Shown in pieces: positions 26,228 to 35,461 of a stretch of DNA of 64,000 nt. This DNA is from Bacteroidetes bacterium GWF2_43_63 (GTDB taxonomy: Bacteria; Bacteroidota; Bacteroidia; Bacteroidales; DTU049): positions 124,001 through 188,000 of the forward strand of contig MEOQ01000040.1 in assembly GCA_001769275.1 (NCBI GenBank), given 5' to 3'. Made by a program: the position numbers and the translations under genes. Positions within the stretch are counted from its first letter, which is position 1. The number at the start of each line of letters is the position of its first letter. The notes under the pieces were generated by a model that worked only from the letters and a program-made list of their open reading frames with translations, was not told the origin of the DNA and did not search any database.

Positions 26228-28168
26228 TCACTCAAATAGACCGTATGTAATCCAGTATATTGCTGGATTACCAGCCCGAATTCCGGCAAATGCCTGACGC
26301 ACATAAAATTCCGATCTGTTTTTGTTGCAGATATAAATTTTGACTTTAGAATCAAATGGAATATTTTTTAGATCAGGCAAAAATATACTTACCGAAATTG
26401 GCGCCCATTGTCCGACCGGAAGTGTTTCTGTGCTTATCGGTGTTGCGTTCCATGAAATTGTGCCGGTATCCGTTTCGAGTGATGCCACCCACAATGCTTC
26501 TCCGGCTATGCTGTCGGGAAGATAAATCCATGCAGTAGCATCTATAATATTGGCCTGTGACCTGATAAATCCATAAGTATGTTTTGTCCAGGTGACGCTG
26601 TATTCATCAGTGCTGTCAATTTTAATTATACGTCTTGAATTTAGTGTGTCTTCAATTACACTTGCAGAATCAAACAGCCATCTGATGGATGAAGATTTGC
26701 TGAAATCGCATTTGCTGCCCCATAAATAATTTCTGTAATGTGGCTCTCCGCGCATCATTACAATGCATGAGCCTTGGTTGTAGTTGGATTCCTGAAGAGA
26801 AACTGGAAAATATTCATGAGCGAGTGCATAAAGCCATGGTTGCGTCTCAGATGATTTTGCAATAATCAAATAGTTGTAACTGGTGTCTGCCAGCCAATTA
26901 CGCAGTTCCATGATGTTTTGCTGCGATTCAGGAAAAGCGTATTGCAGCTTTGGATTAATTCCGTATCTGTTTTTGTAGATATCGGCAACTTCGCTTCTGA
27001 ATGAGGTTAACACAAGTGTTGAGTCAACTGGATGGGTTTGCGTGAATGCTTTTATTTCTTTGGCAGTTTCTTCGTAGGGGGATTGATAAAAATATTTATA
27101 ATGATCTCTCGTCCAAATCAGCGAATGAATAAGAATCAGTGACCAAACAATTGTAATTCCGATGGTTTGACGCGTGCTGATTTTTTCGTAGAAACTGAAA
27201 GCGAGAAATATCAACATTGGAAAAGAAAAAAGCAAAACGGAATATTGCAGCAAAGCAGCAACTTTCACTGAATAAATATATCCTGCAATTGCTGGTATCG
27301 TCCCGAAAATAAGCGCAACAAGGTGAACTTTGCGAAAACGAATTTTTTTTCTGACAACACTGATAATGACCCCATAAACAATGATTAGAGCAAAAGCTAC
27401 AGCTGTGACATACGAGAAATTGAATATATATTTTCCATAATCAACAAAGAATCCCAGTGTGGGTTTATTCAACCATTGCTCTACACCACCCATTTGGAGC
27501 TGATTAAGCGTAATTGAGATGTGAGGAATGTAAGCAAGAGCAATGATGGCGCATGCGATTATGTACCTTTTAAGCTCTTTCCCTTTAACGAGAAACAGCC
27601 CTGTCATACCTGCGAGGCAAACCATTAAGAATGTAAAATGGTGATTGTATTCACACAGAATTCCACCAACAATAAAAAGAAGAAAATTGCTGCGGTAGTT
27701 ACCGATGTGCGTAAGAACAATCCGCGACCACCCAAGCAGCATAAGCAGGGTGAAAAACAAACCACTACCGTATGGACGTGCGATCTGACTATATACAATC
27801 GTGTATTGCATGAAAGCAATAGTGGCTGCAGACAAAAGTCCCACATTGAGGGAGAACCATTCGCGGCCAATCTTCCAGGTTAAATATACTGACGCAATTC
27901 CTGCAAGAATAAACGGAAGTTTAATCCATCCCTCGTTGAATCCGACGATTTTCGTGTAGTAAAAAAGCAAGACCTGAATTCCTGCAGGGTGACCATCAAT
28001 GCTGACTCCGTACTGAATAAGATCACCGAATGAATCGAAACGCGTCCTTAGCAGAGCGCTCAGCTCGTCATAAGTATATGGAATATGAAAAAGATTGAAG
28101 AGCCTGAATGCGGCTGCAGCAATTATAATGGAAAGTACCAGAAATTTTATTCCAGGAGTCACTCTCAT
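26228..28168 (-). CDS. Glycosyltransferase family 39-like membrane protein
   Basis: A 646-residue protein with about ten transmembrane helices in the first 350 residues and a soluble C-terminal half. The first extracytoplasmic loop has YTYDELSALLRTRFDSFGDLIQYGVSIDGHPAGIQVLLFYYTKIVG, the acidic DE and the HP pattern of GT-C (PMT/ArnT-like) enzymes that take sugar from a lipid-phosphate carrier. The C-terminal domain is beta-rich and not recognised. It follows the acyltransferase gene by 7 bp, suggesting an envelope-lipid or glycan job. Confidence 0.75.
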   Translation of the reverse strand: MRVTPGIKFLVLSIIIAAAAFRLFNLFHIPYTYDELSALLRTRFDSFGDLIQYGVSIDGHPAGIQVLLFYYTKIVGFNEGWIKLPFILAGIASVYLTWKIGREWFSLNVGLLSAATIAFMQYTIVYSQIARPYGSGLFFTLLMLLGWSRIVLTHIGNYRSNFLLFIVGGILCEYNHHFTFLMVCLAGMTGLFLVKGKELKRYIIACAIIALAYIPHISITLNQLQMGGVEQWLNKPTLGFFVDYGKYIFNFSYVTAVAFALIIVYGVIISVVRKKIRFRKVHLVALIFGTIPAIAGYIYSVKVAALLQYSVLLFSFPMLIFLAFSFYEKISTRQTIGITIVWSLILIHSLIWTRDHYKYFYQSPYEETAKEIKAFTQTHPVDSTLVLTSFRSEVADIYKNRYGINPKLQYAFPESQQNIMELRNWLADTSYNYLIIAKSSETQPWLYALAHEYFPVSLQESNYNQGSCIVMMRGEPHYRNYLWGSKCDFSKSSSIRWLFDSASVIEDTLNSRRIIKIDSTDEYSVTWTKHTYGFIRSQANIIDATAWIYLPDSIAGEALWVASLETDTGTISWNATPISTETLPVGQWAPISVSIFLPDLKNIPFDSKVKIYICNKNRSEFYVRQAFAGIRAGNPAIYWITYGLFE

Positions 28169-28175
28169 ATCAGGT

Positions 28176-29300
28176 CTATTTTCTTATTGTTTCAAGATAG
28201 TTCACAGCTGGATTTGCATATTGAGTCACAATAAAAGAAAGTTCATTTTCACTAAGTCCGACAGATTTCAGCTGTTGAACAAAATAGTCTTTTATTTCGG
28301 CCGTCTTATGGTCGGCAATCTCGAATGTCCGTGTTTCCGTCAACATATTGTAAGCCACTTTATGACTATCATAAAGCATATAATGTGAAAAAATTCCTTC
28401 GTCAATAATTGAAGCAATCGTTCCGCATTGTTTTCTCGAATCTGTTTCCGTGCATTCGTTCAAGCGGTCATTTATGGATGGAGAGAAATGAATATTGACA
28501 TTGCCCTTTTTGCCACTAATGCCGGTTATCATATTTTTTAGGTCGTCCTGCGGAGTTTTGACATAAGTTTTACCAGAAGCTTTCATCCATAATTCCATGG
28601 CTTTCAGACCGTCGCAGGGATCAAATTCGTACGAAATAGAAACCGGAGAAATATTTAGTGGCAGCAGTGAATTTCTGAGATCTTTATTTTCTCCGGAGAG
28701 GCCAAGCATTCTCAAAAGACTTTCCTGCGTGCGGTCATTCCCGTCTTTTGCTCTGCCTTCGCGCTGAGCAATCCACAAAAAACAATTTCTCACCAGAATA
28801 CTGTTACGAATATATTCGGAAAGGAGCATGGAGCTTTTTAGCAGATCGCGGCCAGACAAGGAGCGCCTGACAACAAATGATTTGTTTAGTTTCACGAACA
28901 TCTCAATCCATGGTTTTACCAGCAGATTATCTCCAATGGCAATCTCAACCGTTGGAACATCATTAAAGTGCAGTCCCATATCAATCAGCGACGGATCCAT
29001 AACAATATCGCGGTGATTTGAAATAAAGAGGCATGGGTTTCCTGCAATCAGGTTTTCAGTTCCGGTGAAACTTAACCTGGTGATGGATGAATCTATTATT
29101 CCCTGCAGAATTGGTTTGATCAGCAATACCTGAAATTCATCAATTGTTTTTACCCGCTTTAAATTTTCAAGATATAACGCATAGTTTTCATGAAAAAAAT
29201 ATTTCAGGACTGAAAGAAACTCGTCTTCCTTTATGAGCAGATCAAAGGCCTGATGAAATTCTTCGTTGCGATAGGGTCTGATATCATTAAACTTTTCCAT
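28176..29300 (-). CDS. Glycerol-phosphate acyltransferase-family protein
   Basis: A 374-residue protein with the PlsC-type signature: FISNHRDIVMDPSLID (about 105-120, H-x4-D) and the second block FLWIAQREGRAKDGND (about 185-200). These catalyse acyl transfer to glycerol phosphate or another hydroxyl at the inner membrane. It is longer than PlsC and lacks clear transmembrane helices, resembling the cytosolic-facing '1-acylglycerol-3-phosphate O-acyltransferase' relatives of Bacteroidota. It heads a two-gene operon with the GT39-like gene. Confidence 0.78.
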   Translation of the reverse strand: MEKFNDIRPYRNEEFHQAFDLLIKEDEFLSVLKYFFHENYALYLENLKRVKTIDEFQVLLIKPILQGIIDSSITRLSFTGTENLIAGNPCLFISNHRDIVMDPSLIDMGLHFNDVPTVEIAIGDNLLVKPWIEMFVKLNKSFVVRRSLSGRDLLKSSMLLSEYIRNSILVRNCFLWIAQREGRAKDGNDRTQESLLRMLGLSGENKDLRNSLLPLNISPVSISYEFDPCDGLKAMELWMKASGKTYVKTPQDDLKNMITGISGKKGNVNIHFSPSINDRLNECTETDSRKQCGTIASIIDEGIFSHYMLYDSHKVAYNMLTETRTFEIADHKTAEIKDYFVQQLKSVGLSENELSFIVTQYANPAVNYLETIRK

Positions 29301-29315
29301 AACAGCAATAATCTA

Positions 29316-29323
29316 CAAAAATA
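29316..29323 (-). promoter_or_regulatory. Promoter -7 box of the acyltransferase operon
   Basis: TATTTTTG on the minus strand, 15 bases before the start. Confidence 0.45.
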
Positions 29324-29387
29324 GGCAAAAAGAATAAATACTTTAATTTGGCTTCAACCTATTCTATTTTCAGTTGTCAAAAAACAG

Positions 29388-29395
29388 TATCTTTG
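29388..29395 (+). promoter_or_regulatory. Promoter -7 box of the subtilase gene
   Basis: TATCTTTG, 17 bases before the ATG at 29413; it lies inside the longer frame from 29374 and supports the shorter start. Confidence 0.45.
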
Positions 29396-29412
29396 TTTTA
29401 AAAGTATGCTTT

Positions 29413-31944
29413 ATGCGTAATTTTATACTTGCTTTTCTACTTATAGCAGTGATTTATCCCGGTCACTTATCGGCCCAGGAGCCAGACCTGTTTTTTTTGC
29501 CATCGGATTGCAGCACCAGTGATTATATGCCCGGAAGGGTAATTGTGAAATTCCGGCCCGAGGTATCGGATCGTTCGCAGAATGAAATGTTTTTATCAGA
29601 ACTTGCTTTTTTAAAAGCCGAAAGTTATTTTCAGAAATTCCCTCACAGCAAAGTCCCATCGAAAAAAGAGAACGAATGGGGTATGCCATTGGTCGACCTG
29701 TCCGGTATTTATGAGATTTGCTTTAAACCTGAAACATCAATCGAGTATATAATCAATCGCCTGATCAGTTCCGGGATTTTTGAATACGTTTATCCACATT
29801 ATATTGATAATCTGTTATATACACCTAATGACCCGAATATAGGTAGTCAATATTATTTGACCAGTATTCGTGCATATCAGGCATGGGATATTTGCAAAAG
29901 CGACACCAACAGAGTGGTTGCTATAACCGATACAGGCATTGAATTCAATCATCCTGACCTTGTTGGTGCAGTGAAGTACAATTATGATGATCCGATTGAT
30001 GGCATTGACAATGACAATGACGGCTATTTAGATAATTTCAAAGGTTGGGATATGGGATCATGGGACAACAATCCTCAATTTGGTCCTACTGGTCACGGAA
30101 TCCATGTGTCAGGTCTCGCGGGTGCTACCGTTGATAACGGCTTTGGAATGGCTGGAGTTGGATTCAAAAGTAAGCTTTTGCCTGTAAAGGTGGACAATTC
30201 TTATGGAAATCTTATGGCCACCTATGAGGGTATAATTTACGCAGCCGATCATGGAGCTAATGTAATCAATTGTTCCTGGGGTAGCACATATTCGGGAACA
30301 CTCTATGGTCAGGATATTATCAATTATGCTTCGAATAATTGCAATGCACTGGTGGTTGCAGCTTGCGGAAATGCGAATAACATGAATTTTTATTATCCGG
30401 CTTCTTACGACAATGTTATCAGCGTTGCCGGGACTGATGTTAACGACTTTAAGTCTTCGACCAGTAGCTACGGATACAAAGTTGATGTCAGTGCTCCTGG
30501 CATTGGCATTTATTCTACATGGGGTGGTGCCTCATTCGTGACATCTGGCGGCACTTCTATGGCATCGCCTATTGTGGCCGGTGCCGCAGCACTCATTTCT
30601 TCATGGTACCCCCAGTATAATATGCTTCAGGTTGGAGAAATTATTCGAAATTCTGCTGATATCATTGATACGCTAAGCAACAATTTGCTTTATTCCGGAT
30701 TGTTGGGTATGGGCCGGCTCAATATGTTTCGTGCACTTACCGATTCGCTGACTCCTGCAGTAAGACTTGTTCAATGGGCTTTTTCTGACAGTGCTGACAT
30801 GGATTTCGATCCAGGCGACACACTTTACGTTAATGCAATGGCCTTAAATTTCCTTGATACTTCGTCCTCAATGCTTTATGCACGTCTCGAATGCCTAACG
30901 CCTGAAGTAATGCTTATTGATTCCATTTGGAATATCGGGGTTTTGAACACCCTTCAGAATGCAAGTAATTATTCGAATCCATTCAGAGTCAAGTTGTTAA
31001 ACGTTCCACCCAGCACTACCATAAAATTTCTTGTTCATTTTTATGACAGTACCTGGCATTCGGCCGATTATATAAGCACCAATGTAAACAAAGATTACAA
31101 TACACTTGACACTAATCTGCTGACACTTACAGTGACAAGCAATGGGAATTTCGCTTATAACAATCTGGTGAATATGTCGCAGGGCGAAGGATTCAGATAC
31201 AATGGAGGAAGCAACCTTGTTTCCGGTTTTGGGCTGATGTGTGGCACCGATATGTTTCATATGTCTGATAATCTATATAGCATTGTGTATCCGGTCGACA
31301 GTGACTTTGTTGCTGATAATTACGTATGGGAGCTCAATCCTGCACCATTAGGCGATCAATGCCTTTATTCACAATATACCGATCGGGGCGCAGACTCTGC
31401 TTCGCAGATGCATATAACTGTTAAACAGTGGTCATACGCCTGGAACACACCGGAAGATGAAAACTTCATTCTTGTTAAATACCAGATCATCAATGATTCC
31501 ATAACCGCGCTGGATGATTTTTACGCTGGTCTTTTTGCCGATTGGGATATTGTAAATTCCGCCGAAAACAGATGCTGGTTCGATCCTGCACTGGATCTGA
31601 TTGTTGCGACAACTACAGATTCAGTAGTATATGCAGCAACAGCTTTACTATCGCCCTATCCGGCCAAACATTATGCAGCCGATTTGGATGGATTCAACAG
31701 CAGCATTGCGCTGACCGATGGTTTTTCCGAGTCTGAAAAATACACTATGATGAAATCAAATCGTTTGTTTGCAGGCACTGATATTGACGGAAACGACATT
31801 GCAGCCGCTGTTAGCTCCGGCCCGCATTCAATTGCTCCCTTCGATACGCTGGAAATTACCTATGCCATTATTGCAGGCAGCAATATGAGCGAAATTGAAG
31901 AAGGTTATTTGCGCGCCAAAGTGAGATTCTTGACCCAATTCTGA
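29413..31944 (+). CDS. Secreted S8 subtilisin-like protease, frameshifted before its T9SS tail
   Basis: An 843-residue exported protease. The start at 29413 gives the signal peptide MRNFILAFLLIAVIYPGHLSAQ. A propeptide-like region (YMPGRVIVKFRPEV ...) precedes the S8 domain with the triad Asp in AITDTGIEFNHPDL (about 170), His in GHGIHVSGLAGA (about 227) and Ser in SGGTSMASPIVAGAAAL (about 380). A beta-rich region fills the remainder. The frame ends at YLRAKVRFLTQF, whereas a sorting domain continues in another frame just downstream (31899-32201), so a one-base loss near the AAA at 31918-31920 has probably removed it. If real, the protease would be made but not sorted by T9SS. Confidence 0.85.
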   Translation: MRNFILAFLLIAVIYPGHLSAQEPDLFFLPSDCSTSDYMPGRVIVKFRPEVSDRSQNEMFLSELAFLKAESYFQKFPHSKVPSKKENEWGMPLVDLSGIYEICFKPETSIEYIINRLISSGIFEYVYPHYIDNLLYTPNDPNIGSQYYLTSIRAYQAWDICKSDTNRVVAITDTGIEFNHPDLVGAVKYNYDDPIDGIDNDNDGYLDNFKGWDMGSWDNNPQFGPTGHGIHVSGLAGATVDNGFGMAGVGFKSKLLPVKVDNSYGNLMATYEGIIYAADHGANVINCSWGSTYSGTLYGQDIINYASNNCNALVVAACGNANNMNFYYPASYDNVISVAGTDVNDFKSSTSSYGYKVDVSAPGIGIYSTWGGASFVTSGGTSMASPIVAGAAALISSWYPQYNMLQVGEIIRNSADIIDTLSNNLLYSGLLGMGRLNMFRALTDSLTPAVRLVQWAFSDSADMDFDPGDTLYVNAMALNFLDTSSSMLYARLECLTPEVMLIDSIWNIGVLNTLQNASNYSNPFRVKLLNVPPSTTIKFLVHFYDSTWHSADYISTNVNKDYNTLDTNLLTLTVTSNGNFAYNNLVNMSQGEGFRYNGGSNLVSGFGLMCGTDMFHMSDNLYSIVYPVDSDFVADNYVWELNPAPLGDQCLYSQYTDRGADSASQMHITVKQWSYAWNTPEDENFILVKYQIINDSITALDDFYAGLFADWDIVNSAENRCWFDPALDLIVATTTDSVVYAATALLSPYPAKHYAADLDGFNSSIALTDGFSESEKYTMMKSNRLFAGTDIDGNDIAAAVSSGPHSIAPFDTLEITYAIIAGSNMSEIEEGYLRAKVRFLTQF

Positions 31945-32201
31945 ACCTGAATACAGACAATAATGACAAGGTGTTTTTGTATCCCAATCCAGTTGCGGAC
32001 AGACTTAATTACTTTGTTGGTGATGAGAACTCCCAATATTCTGTTTCTATAAGTGACATGACAGGGAAGTTGTGTTTTTCCGGCAATGGATTTGAAAACG
32101 AAGGAAGTCTGGATGTTTCGTTTTTGCCTGCCGGATATTATTCGATACGGTTTGTGAGCGGAAATTCCTGCCAGGTTATGAATTTTACAATTGTGCGATG
32201 A
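31899..32201 (+). pseudogene. Out-of-frame T9SS sorting domain of the subtilase
   Basis: Frame shifted by one relative to the protease: SEILDPILNLNTDNND then VFLYPNPVADRLNYF, SISDMTGKLCFSG and LPAGYYSIRFVSGN, a complete type A sorting domain ending at a TGA that overlaps the next gene's ATG. Upstream this frame is closed by TGA at 31896-31898, so the shift must lie between 31899 and 31944. Adding one A to the AAA at 31918-31920 restores continuity. Confidence 0.8.
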
Positions 32202-33028
32202 CCACCAGCCCTGAAGAAAAACGTAAAAACTGGAATATCCTGATTCCATATTATTTTGATGTACTGAGCGACTTTGCTCTGCAAGAGGGCATTGCCCTCA
32301 GCAAAGCATTTAAGACAGGCCTGGTATTGTTTCATTGCAACCCGGACGAATCTATTAAGTTGCGGCTGGCCGAGATTGCAAACAACATAATATCCAATCA
32401 TGAAATTCACACCGAGTGTTTTATTCCAACCGGGAAAGCCGATGAATTGATGTTTGCGCTTGCGCACAAGACAGAATCAATATTAATTATCATTGGTCAT
32501 AACAGCAACAACTCGTCGCTGGGCTTTTCGCTGGGAAAAACTTTACGTGTTATGCGTAAATCACGTACTCCATTTTTAATGGTTCCAGAGGGAATTCACA
32601 ATAAATCGCTCAAAGATATAGTCTATTGCATGGGTTATCAGAAGACTGAGAAAGAAAAAATCCTGTGGGCATCGTATTTCGGTAGGATTTGCAAAAGCAA
32701 GATTCATGTAGTAATGCCAAAAGCGTCGGATCAGTTTTTTAAAACTGGCATCAGATCTAATTTGCAGGCAATGGACAAGCTCTATAATGCAGCAGAGGTG
32801 GATTTTAAAATGGTTTCGGTCGACGCTAATGTGCATCAGGCTGCAAATGCTGCTTTAGCTTTTAGTAACAGTATTCATGCCGGCGCATTCATTATTCTGA
32901 CAACACTCCGACCCGACATTTTCGATTTTTTTGGAGGTTCGGACGATTTGATAGCGATCCGTAATAAATTTTCGGTTCCGGTGCTTTGTATAAATCCCCG
33001 CGACGATCTCTATGTTCTTTGTAATTAG
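32198..33028 (+). CDS. Universal stress protein (UspA) family, tandem domain
   Basis: A 276-residue cytosolic protein with two Usp-like alpha/beta halves. The first opens NWNILIPYYFDVLSDFALQEGIALSKAF and ends with LIIIGHNSNNSSLGFSLGKTLRVMRKSRTPFLMVPE, resembling the Usp nucleotide-binding GxxG-type closing. The second half is more diverged (SIHAGAFIILTTLRPDIFDFFGGSDDLIAIRNKFSVPVLCINPRD). Its ATG overlaps the stop of the T9SS tail (ATGA), so the protease and this gene are probably co-transcribed. Ligand and role are unknown. Confidence 0.7.
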   Translation: MTTSPEEKRKNWNILIPYYFDVLSDFALQEGIALSKAFKTGLVLFHCNPDESIKLRLAEIANNIISNHEIHTECFIPTGKADELMFALAHKTESILIIIGHNSNNSSLGFSLGKTLRVMRKSRTPFLMVPEGIHNKSLKDIVYCMGYQKTEKEKILWASYFGRICKSKIHVVMPKASDQFFKTGIRSNLQAMDKLYNAAEVDFKMVSVDANVHQAANAALAFSNSIHAGAFIILTTLRPDIFDFFGGSDDLIAIRNKFSVPVLCINPRDDLYVLCN

Positions 33029-33126
33029 CGGGCACCGTTAACTTAACTGCATATCACTTCTACTGATTGAAAGCCGTAACTGCATAATTTTTTTAAATAG
33101 TATTCCTTATTGCATTGAAAAAGTTT

Positions 33127-33134
33127 TAATTTTG
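33127..33134 (+). promoter_or_regulatory. Promoter -7 box of the 33161 gene
   Basis: TAATTTTG followed by C, 26 bases before the ATG; transcription would cover the DUF3822-rsmD genes as well. Confidence 0.5.
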
Positions 33135-33160
33135 CACCGAAACATTAAAAAGAAAGTTTT

Positions 33161-33754
33161 ATGAAACTGAAACTGATCATTCAGATCTTATTGGGCTTAG
33201 GCATTCTTGCTTTGATTTATTTTATTTATTCCGGAATTATGTCTCCGGTGAAATTTAATAATGAAATGAATACCCGTAAGGACATCGTTATTCAGAAAAT
33301 GAAAGATATAAGAACCATGCAGACAATGTATATGTCTATGAATGGTAAATATTGTTCAACTTTTGACAGCCTAATCACCTTTGTAAAAGAAGGAGAAATC
33401 CCACTCGTTAAACTTACCGCTCGCCCCGGTGATTCTACATTTACAGATCCTATCCGCGATACTGTTGGGTATGTGAGTATTAACGATTCCCTCTTTGGAA
33501 AAAGACCGGATTTCAAACTTGAAAATCTTTCGCATATCCCGTTTTCCAATTTCGAGAACGCCCCTTACGACAATTTTGAGATGAAGGTGGCAATAGTCAA
33601 CAAGGGCAATGTGATGGTTAACGTAATTGAAGTATTCGCCCCGAATAAATATTATTTGAAGGGACTCGATCTTGAGAAAAACAATGTTGATCCTGAGGAT
33701 GGGTTGCGTTTTGGATCTTTGACGGAACCTTCTACTGACGGAAACTGGGAATAA
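33161..33754 (+). CDS. Membrane-anchored protein of unknown function
   Basis: A 197-residue protein with one N-terminal transmembrane helix (about 4-26) and a soluble extracytoplasmic part. The segment KDIVIQKMKDIRTMQTMYMSMNGKYCSTFDSLITFV resembles the N-terminal helix of pilin/pseudopilin proteins in layout (helix, then 'ammYy..nGkYp.s.d.L'), but there is no prepilin peptidase site at the N terminus. I do not recognise the family. It is the first gene of an operon whose next genes are DUF3822 and rsmD, each overlapping by one base. Confidence 0.6.
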   Translation: MKLKLIIQILLGLGILALIYFIYSGIMSPVKFNNEMNTRKDIVIQKMKDIRTMQTMYMSMNGKYCSTFDSLITFVKEGEIPLVKLTARPGDSTFTDPIRDTVGYVSINDSLFGKRPDFKLENLSHIPFSNFENAPYDNFEMKVAIVNKGNVMVNVIEVFAPNKYYLKGLDLEKNNVDPEDGLRFGSLTEPSTDGNWE

Positions 33755-34554
33755 TGAATATACATTCGGAATACTGTTTTTTGCCTGAAGGCGCCGTATT
33801 ACCCGATGAATCAATAAAAGTCCTCGGAATTCATTCCGAAGGCTTTTATTTTTTAATTCATCATGGATCGGAGATTCTCTATGCACTGCTTGGAAGCTTT
33901 CGTAATGGCATTACTGCCAGTGCGTTAATGGCTATAACTGACCGAAAACCAACATTCAAAATGTCTGAGTTGGATCAGTTACTTCTGGTGCCAGAGTCTT
34001 TTGTCGCTGTACCCAATGAATTTCTAGCCATTCAAAACGACCGGCAATTGTATGAAATGGTCAATGTTATTCCTGATTCCTATGAGCTTATAAAGTCAAA
34101 CCTTTCAAATACCGGAGCAACATTATTATCCGCTTTCAATTCTGAATCATTTCAGGTGCTGCAGCAATTGCAGCCAAAACAACCGTTGGCCGACCTGACC
34201 GCAGCGTGGTTCAATAAAATTGATGTTTCCGCATCGGAAAATTCTGCACATATGCTCATTTTCCCTTCTTCTTTTGTAATTGCAGTTTTTGTTAATGGCA
34301 AATTGCAGCTGATTAATTCGTTCAACTACAGCGATAAGAGCAATTTCCTGTATTATTCGCTTGGGGCTATTAAAGCTTGTAAAATAAATCCGGCAGATAT
34401 CGAATTGTGGCTTTGCGGAGAAATAAGCCCCTCATCACCGTTAGCAGAAGCATTGACAGCGTATTTTCCGGCTATTCGTTACGACGCTGTAGAGAATAAT
34501 GGCGATGCCGATTCCCGCAGACTTTCATCTATGTTGTTCCCACTTTTTCAATAA
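33754..34554 (+). CDS. DUF3822-family protein
   Basis: A 266-residue cytosolic protein with an actin-like ATPase flavour: the opening strand pair, and a second half LLIFPSSFVIAVFVNGKLQLINSFNYSDKSNFLYYSLGAIKACKINPADIELWLCGEIS. This is the DUF3822 family, Bacteroidota-specific and usually encoded directly before rsmD, as here (start overlaps upstream stop, stop overlaps the rsmD ATG). The function is unknown; the constant pairing suggests a link with ribosome assembly or simple co-expression. Confidence 0.75.
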   Translation: MNIHSEYCFLPEGAVLPDESIKVLGIHSEGFYFLIHHGSEILYALLGSFRNGITASALMAITDRKPTFKMSELDQLLLVPESFVAVPNEFLAIQNDRQLYEMVNVIPDSYELIKSNLSNTGATLLSAFNSESFQVLQQLQPKQPLADLTAAWFNKIDVSASENSAHMLIFPSSFVIAVFVNGKLQLINSFNYSDKSNFLYYSLGAIKACKINPADIELWLCGEISPSSPLAEALTAYFPAIRYDAVENNGDADSRRLSSMLFPLFQ

Positions 34555-35084
34555 TGCGTATAATCAGCGGCTCACTTAAAGGCAGAACATTCTCACCTCC
34601 TGAAAGATCGAGTGTGAGACCTACAACCGATATGGCCAAGGAAGGGCTTTTCAATATCCTTCAACACCGAGTGGCCCTTGAAGGCATTACTGTTATCGAT
34701 TTGTTTTCAGGAACGGGTTCATTATCGTATGAATTCGTTTCTCGCGGAGCAGAAATGGTTTTTTCTGTTGAAAAAGATGCGGTGATGGTTGATTTCGTTC
34801 AATCAATTGCAAAAAAACTCAACCTCAAAAACATCAAAGCCATCCGCAGCGACGCCTATAAATTTCTGGCTCTCACTGCTATTAAGGCTGATATCATTTT
34901 TGCTGATCCGCCATACGGAACACCTGGTATTCAGGATATTCCGGAACTGGTTTTTAGCAAAAACATTCTAAACGAAGACGGGATGCTGGTTGTGGAACAC
35001 GATAGTCATTTGAATTTCGGTGCCCATCCACATTTTGTTGAGGTAAGAAACTACGGTAAGGTTTACTTCTCGATGTTTCAATAA
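34554..35084 (+). CDS. rsmD: 16S rRNA (guanine966-N2)-methyltransferase
   Basis: A 176-residue SAM-dependent methyltransferase. It opens with MRIISGSLKGRTFSPPERSSVRPTTDMAKEGLFNIL, the conserved RsmD N terminus, has the SAM loop VIDLFSGTGSLSYEFVSRGA (about 43-62) and the N6/N2-type catalytic motif IFADPPYGTP (about 118-127). Length is normal. The stop codon region overlaps by 7 bp the end of the convergent DSRYDA-repeat gene. Confidence 0.93.
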   Translation: MRIISGSLKGRTFSPPERSSVRPTTDMAKEGLFNILQHRVALEGITVIDLFSGTGSLSYEFVSRGAEMVFSVEKDAVMVDFVQSIAKKLNLKNIKAIRSDAYKFLALTAIKADIIFADPPYGTPGIQDIPELVFSKNILNEDGMLVVEHDSHLNFGAHPHFVEVRNYGKVYFSMFQ

Positions 35085-35413
35085 AGTAAATGCTGTTTGG
35101 CTGTGTTTCGCCATTGCGCGTCGTAGCGGCTTTCCACAAAGTAAATCAGCAAATCTGCATCGTAGCGGCTATCAACAAAGAAAATCTTTTTATCCGCATC
35201 ATACCGACTGTCAACAAAATACCAGAGTCCCTTGTTATCTGTAGCATCATAGCGGCTATCACATTTATAAACAAGCAGATCGGCATCGTAACGCGAATCA
35301 GTCACATACACTTTTATGTCCGCATCGTAGCGCGAATCAACGAAAAAAATCTTCTGAGCTGAGGCACTGACAAGAATGCAGGCAAACATCAGCAGGGACA
35401 AAATGCTTTTCAT
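35078..35413 (-). CDS. Exported DSRYDA-repeat protein (DUF6150, septoil-knot type)
   Basis: A 111-residue protein with a signal peptide (MKSILSLLMFACILVSASAQ) and then six near-identical units of about 13-15 residues, each with VDSRYDAD or a close form (T/C/E for V; one DSRYDATDNKG). This matches the DUF6150 family; related small repeat proteins are reported to fold into a seven-crossing (7-1) knot. The role is unknown. The repeat DNA is also strongly repetitive (about 'GCATCGTAGCGGCT' each unit). It converges on rsmD with overlapping ends. Confidence 0.75.
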   Translation of the reverse strand: MKSILSLLMFACILVSASAQKIFFVDSRYDADIKVYVTDSRYDADLLVYKCDSRYDATDNKGLWYFVDSRYDADKKIFFVDSRYDADLLIYFVESRYDAQWRNTAKQHLLY

Positions 35414-35461
35414 GATGGTGGTTTTTTTGAGCTTCCGGAATTAACAAAAATCCTGCCCCTA

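Noticed and set aside
31896-31944. Programmed -1 frameshift joining the subtilase to its sorting domain
   Set aside because: There is no X-XXY-YYZ slippery heptamer or following stem-loop in the overlap; a plain one-base deletion explains it better.
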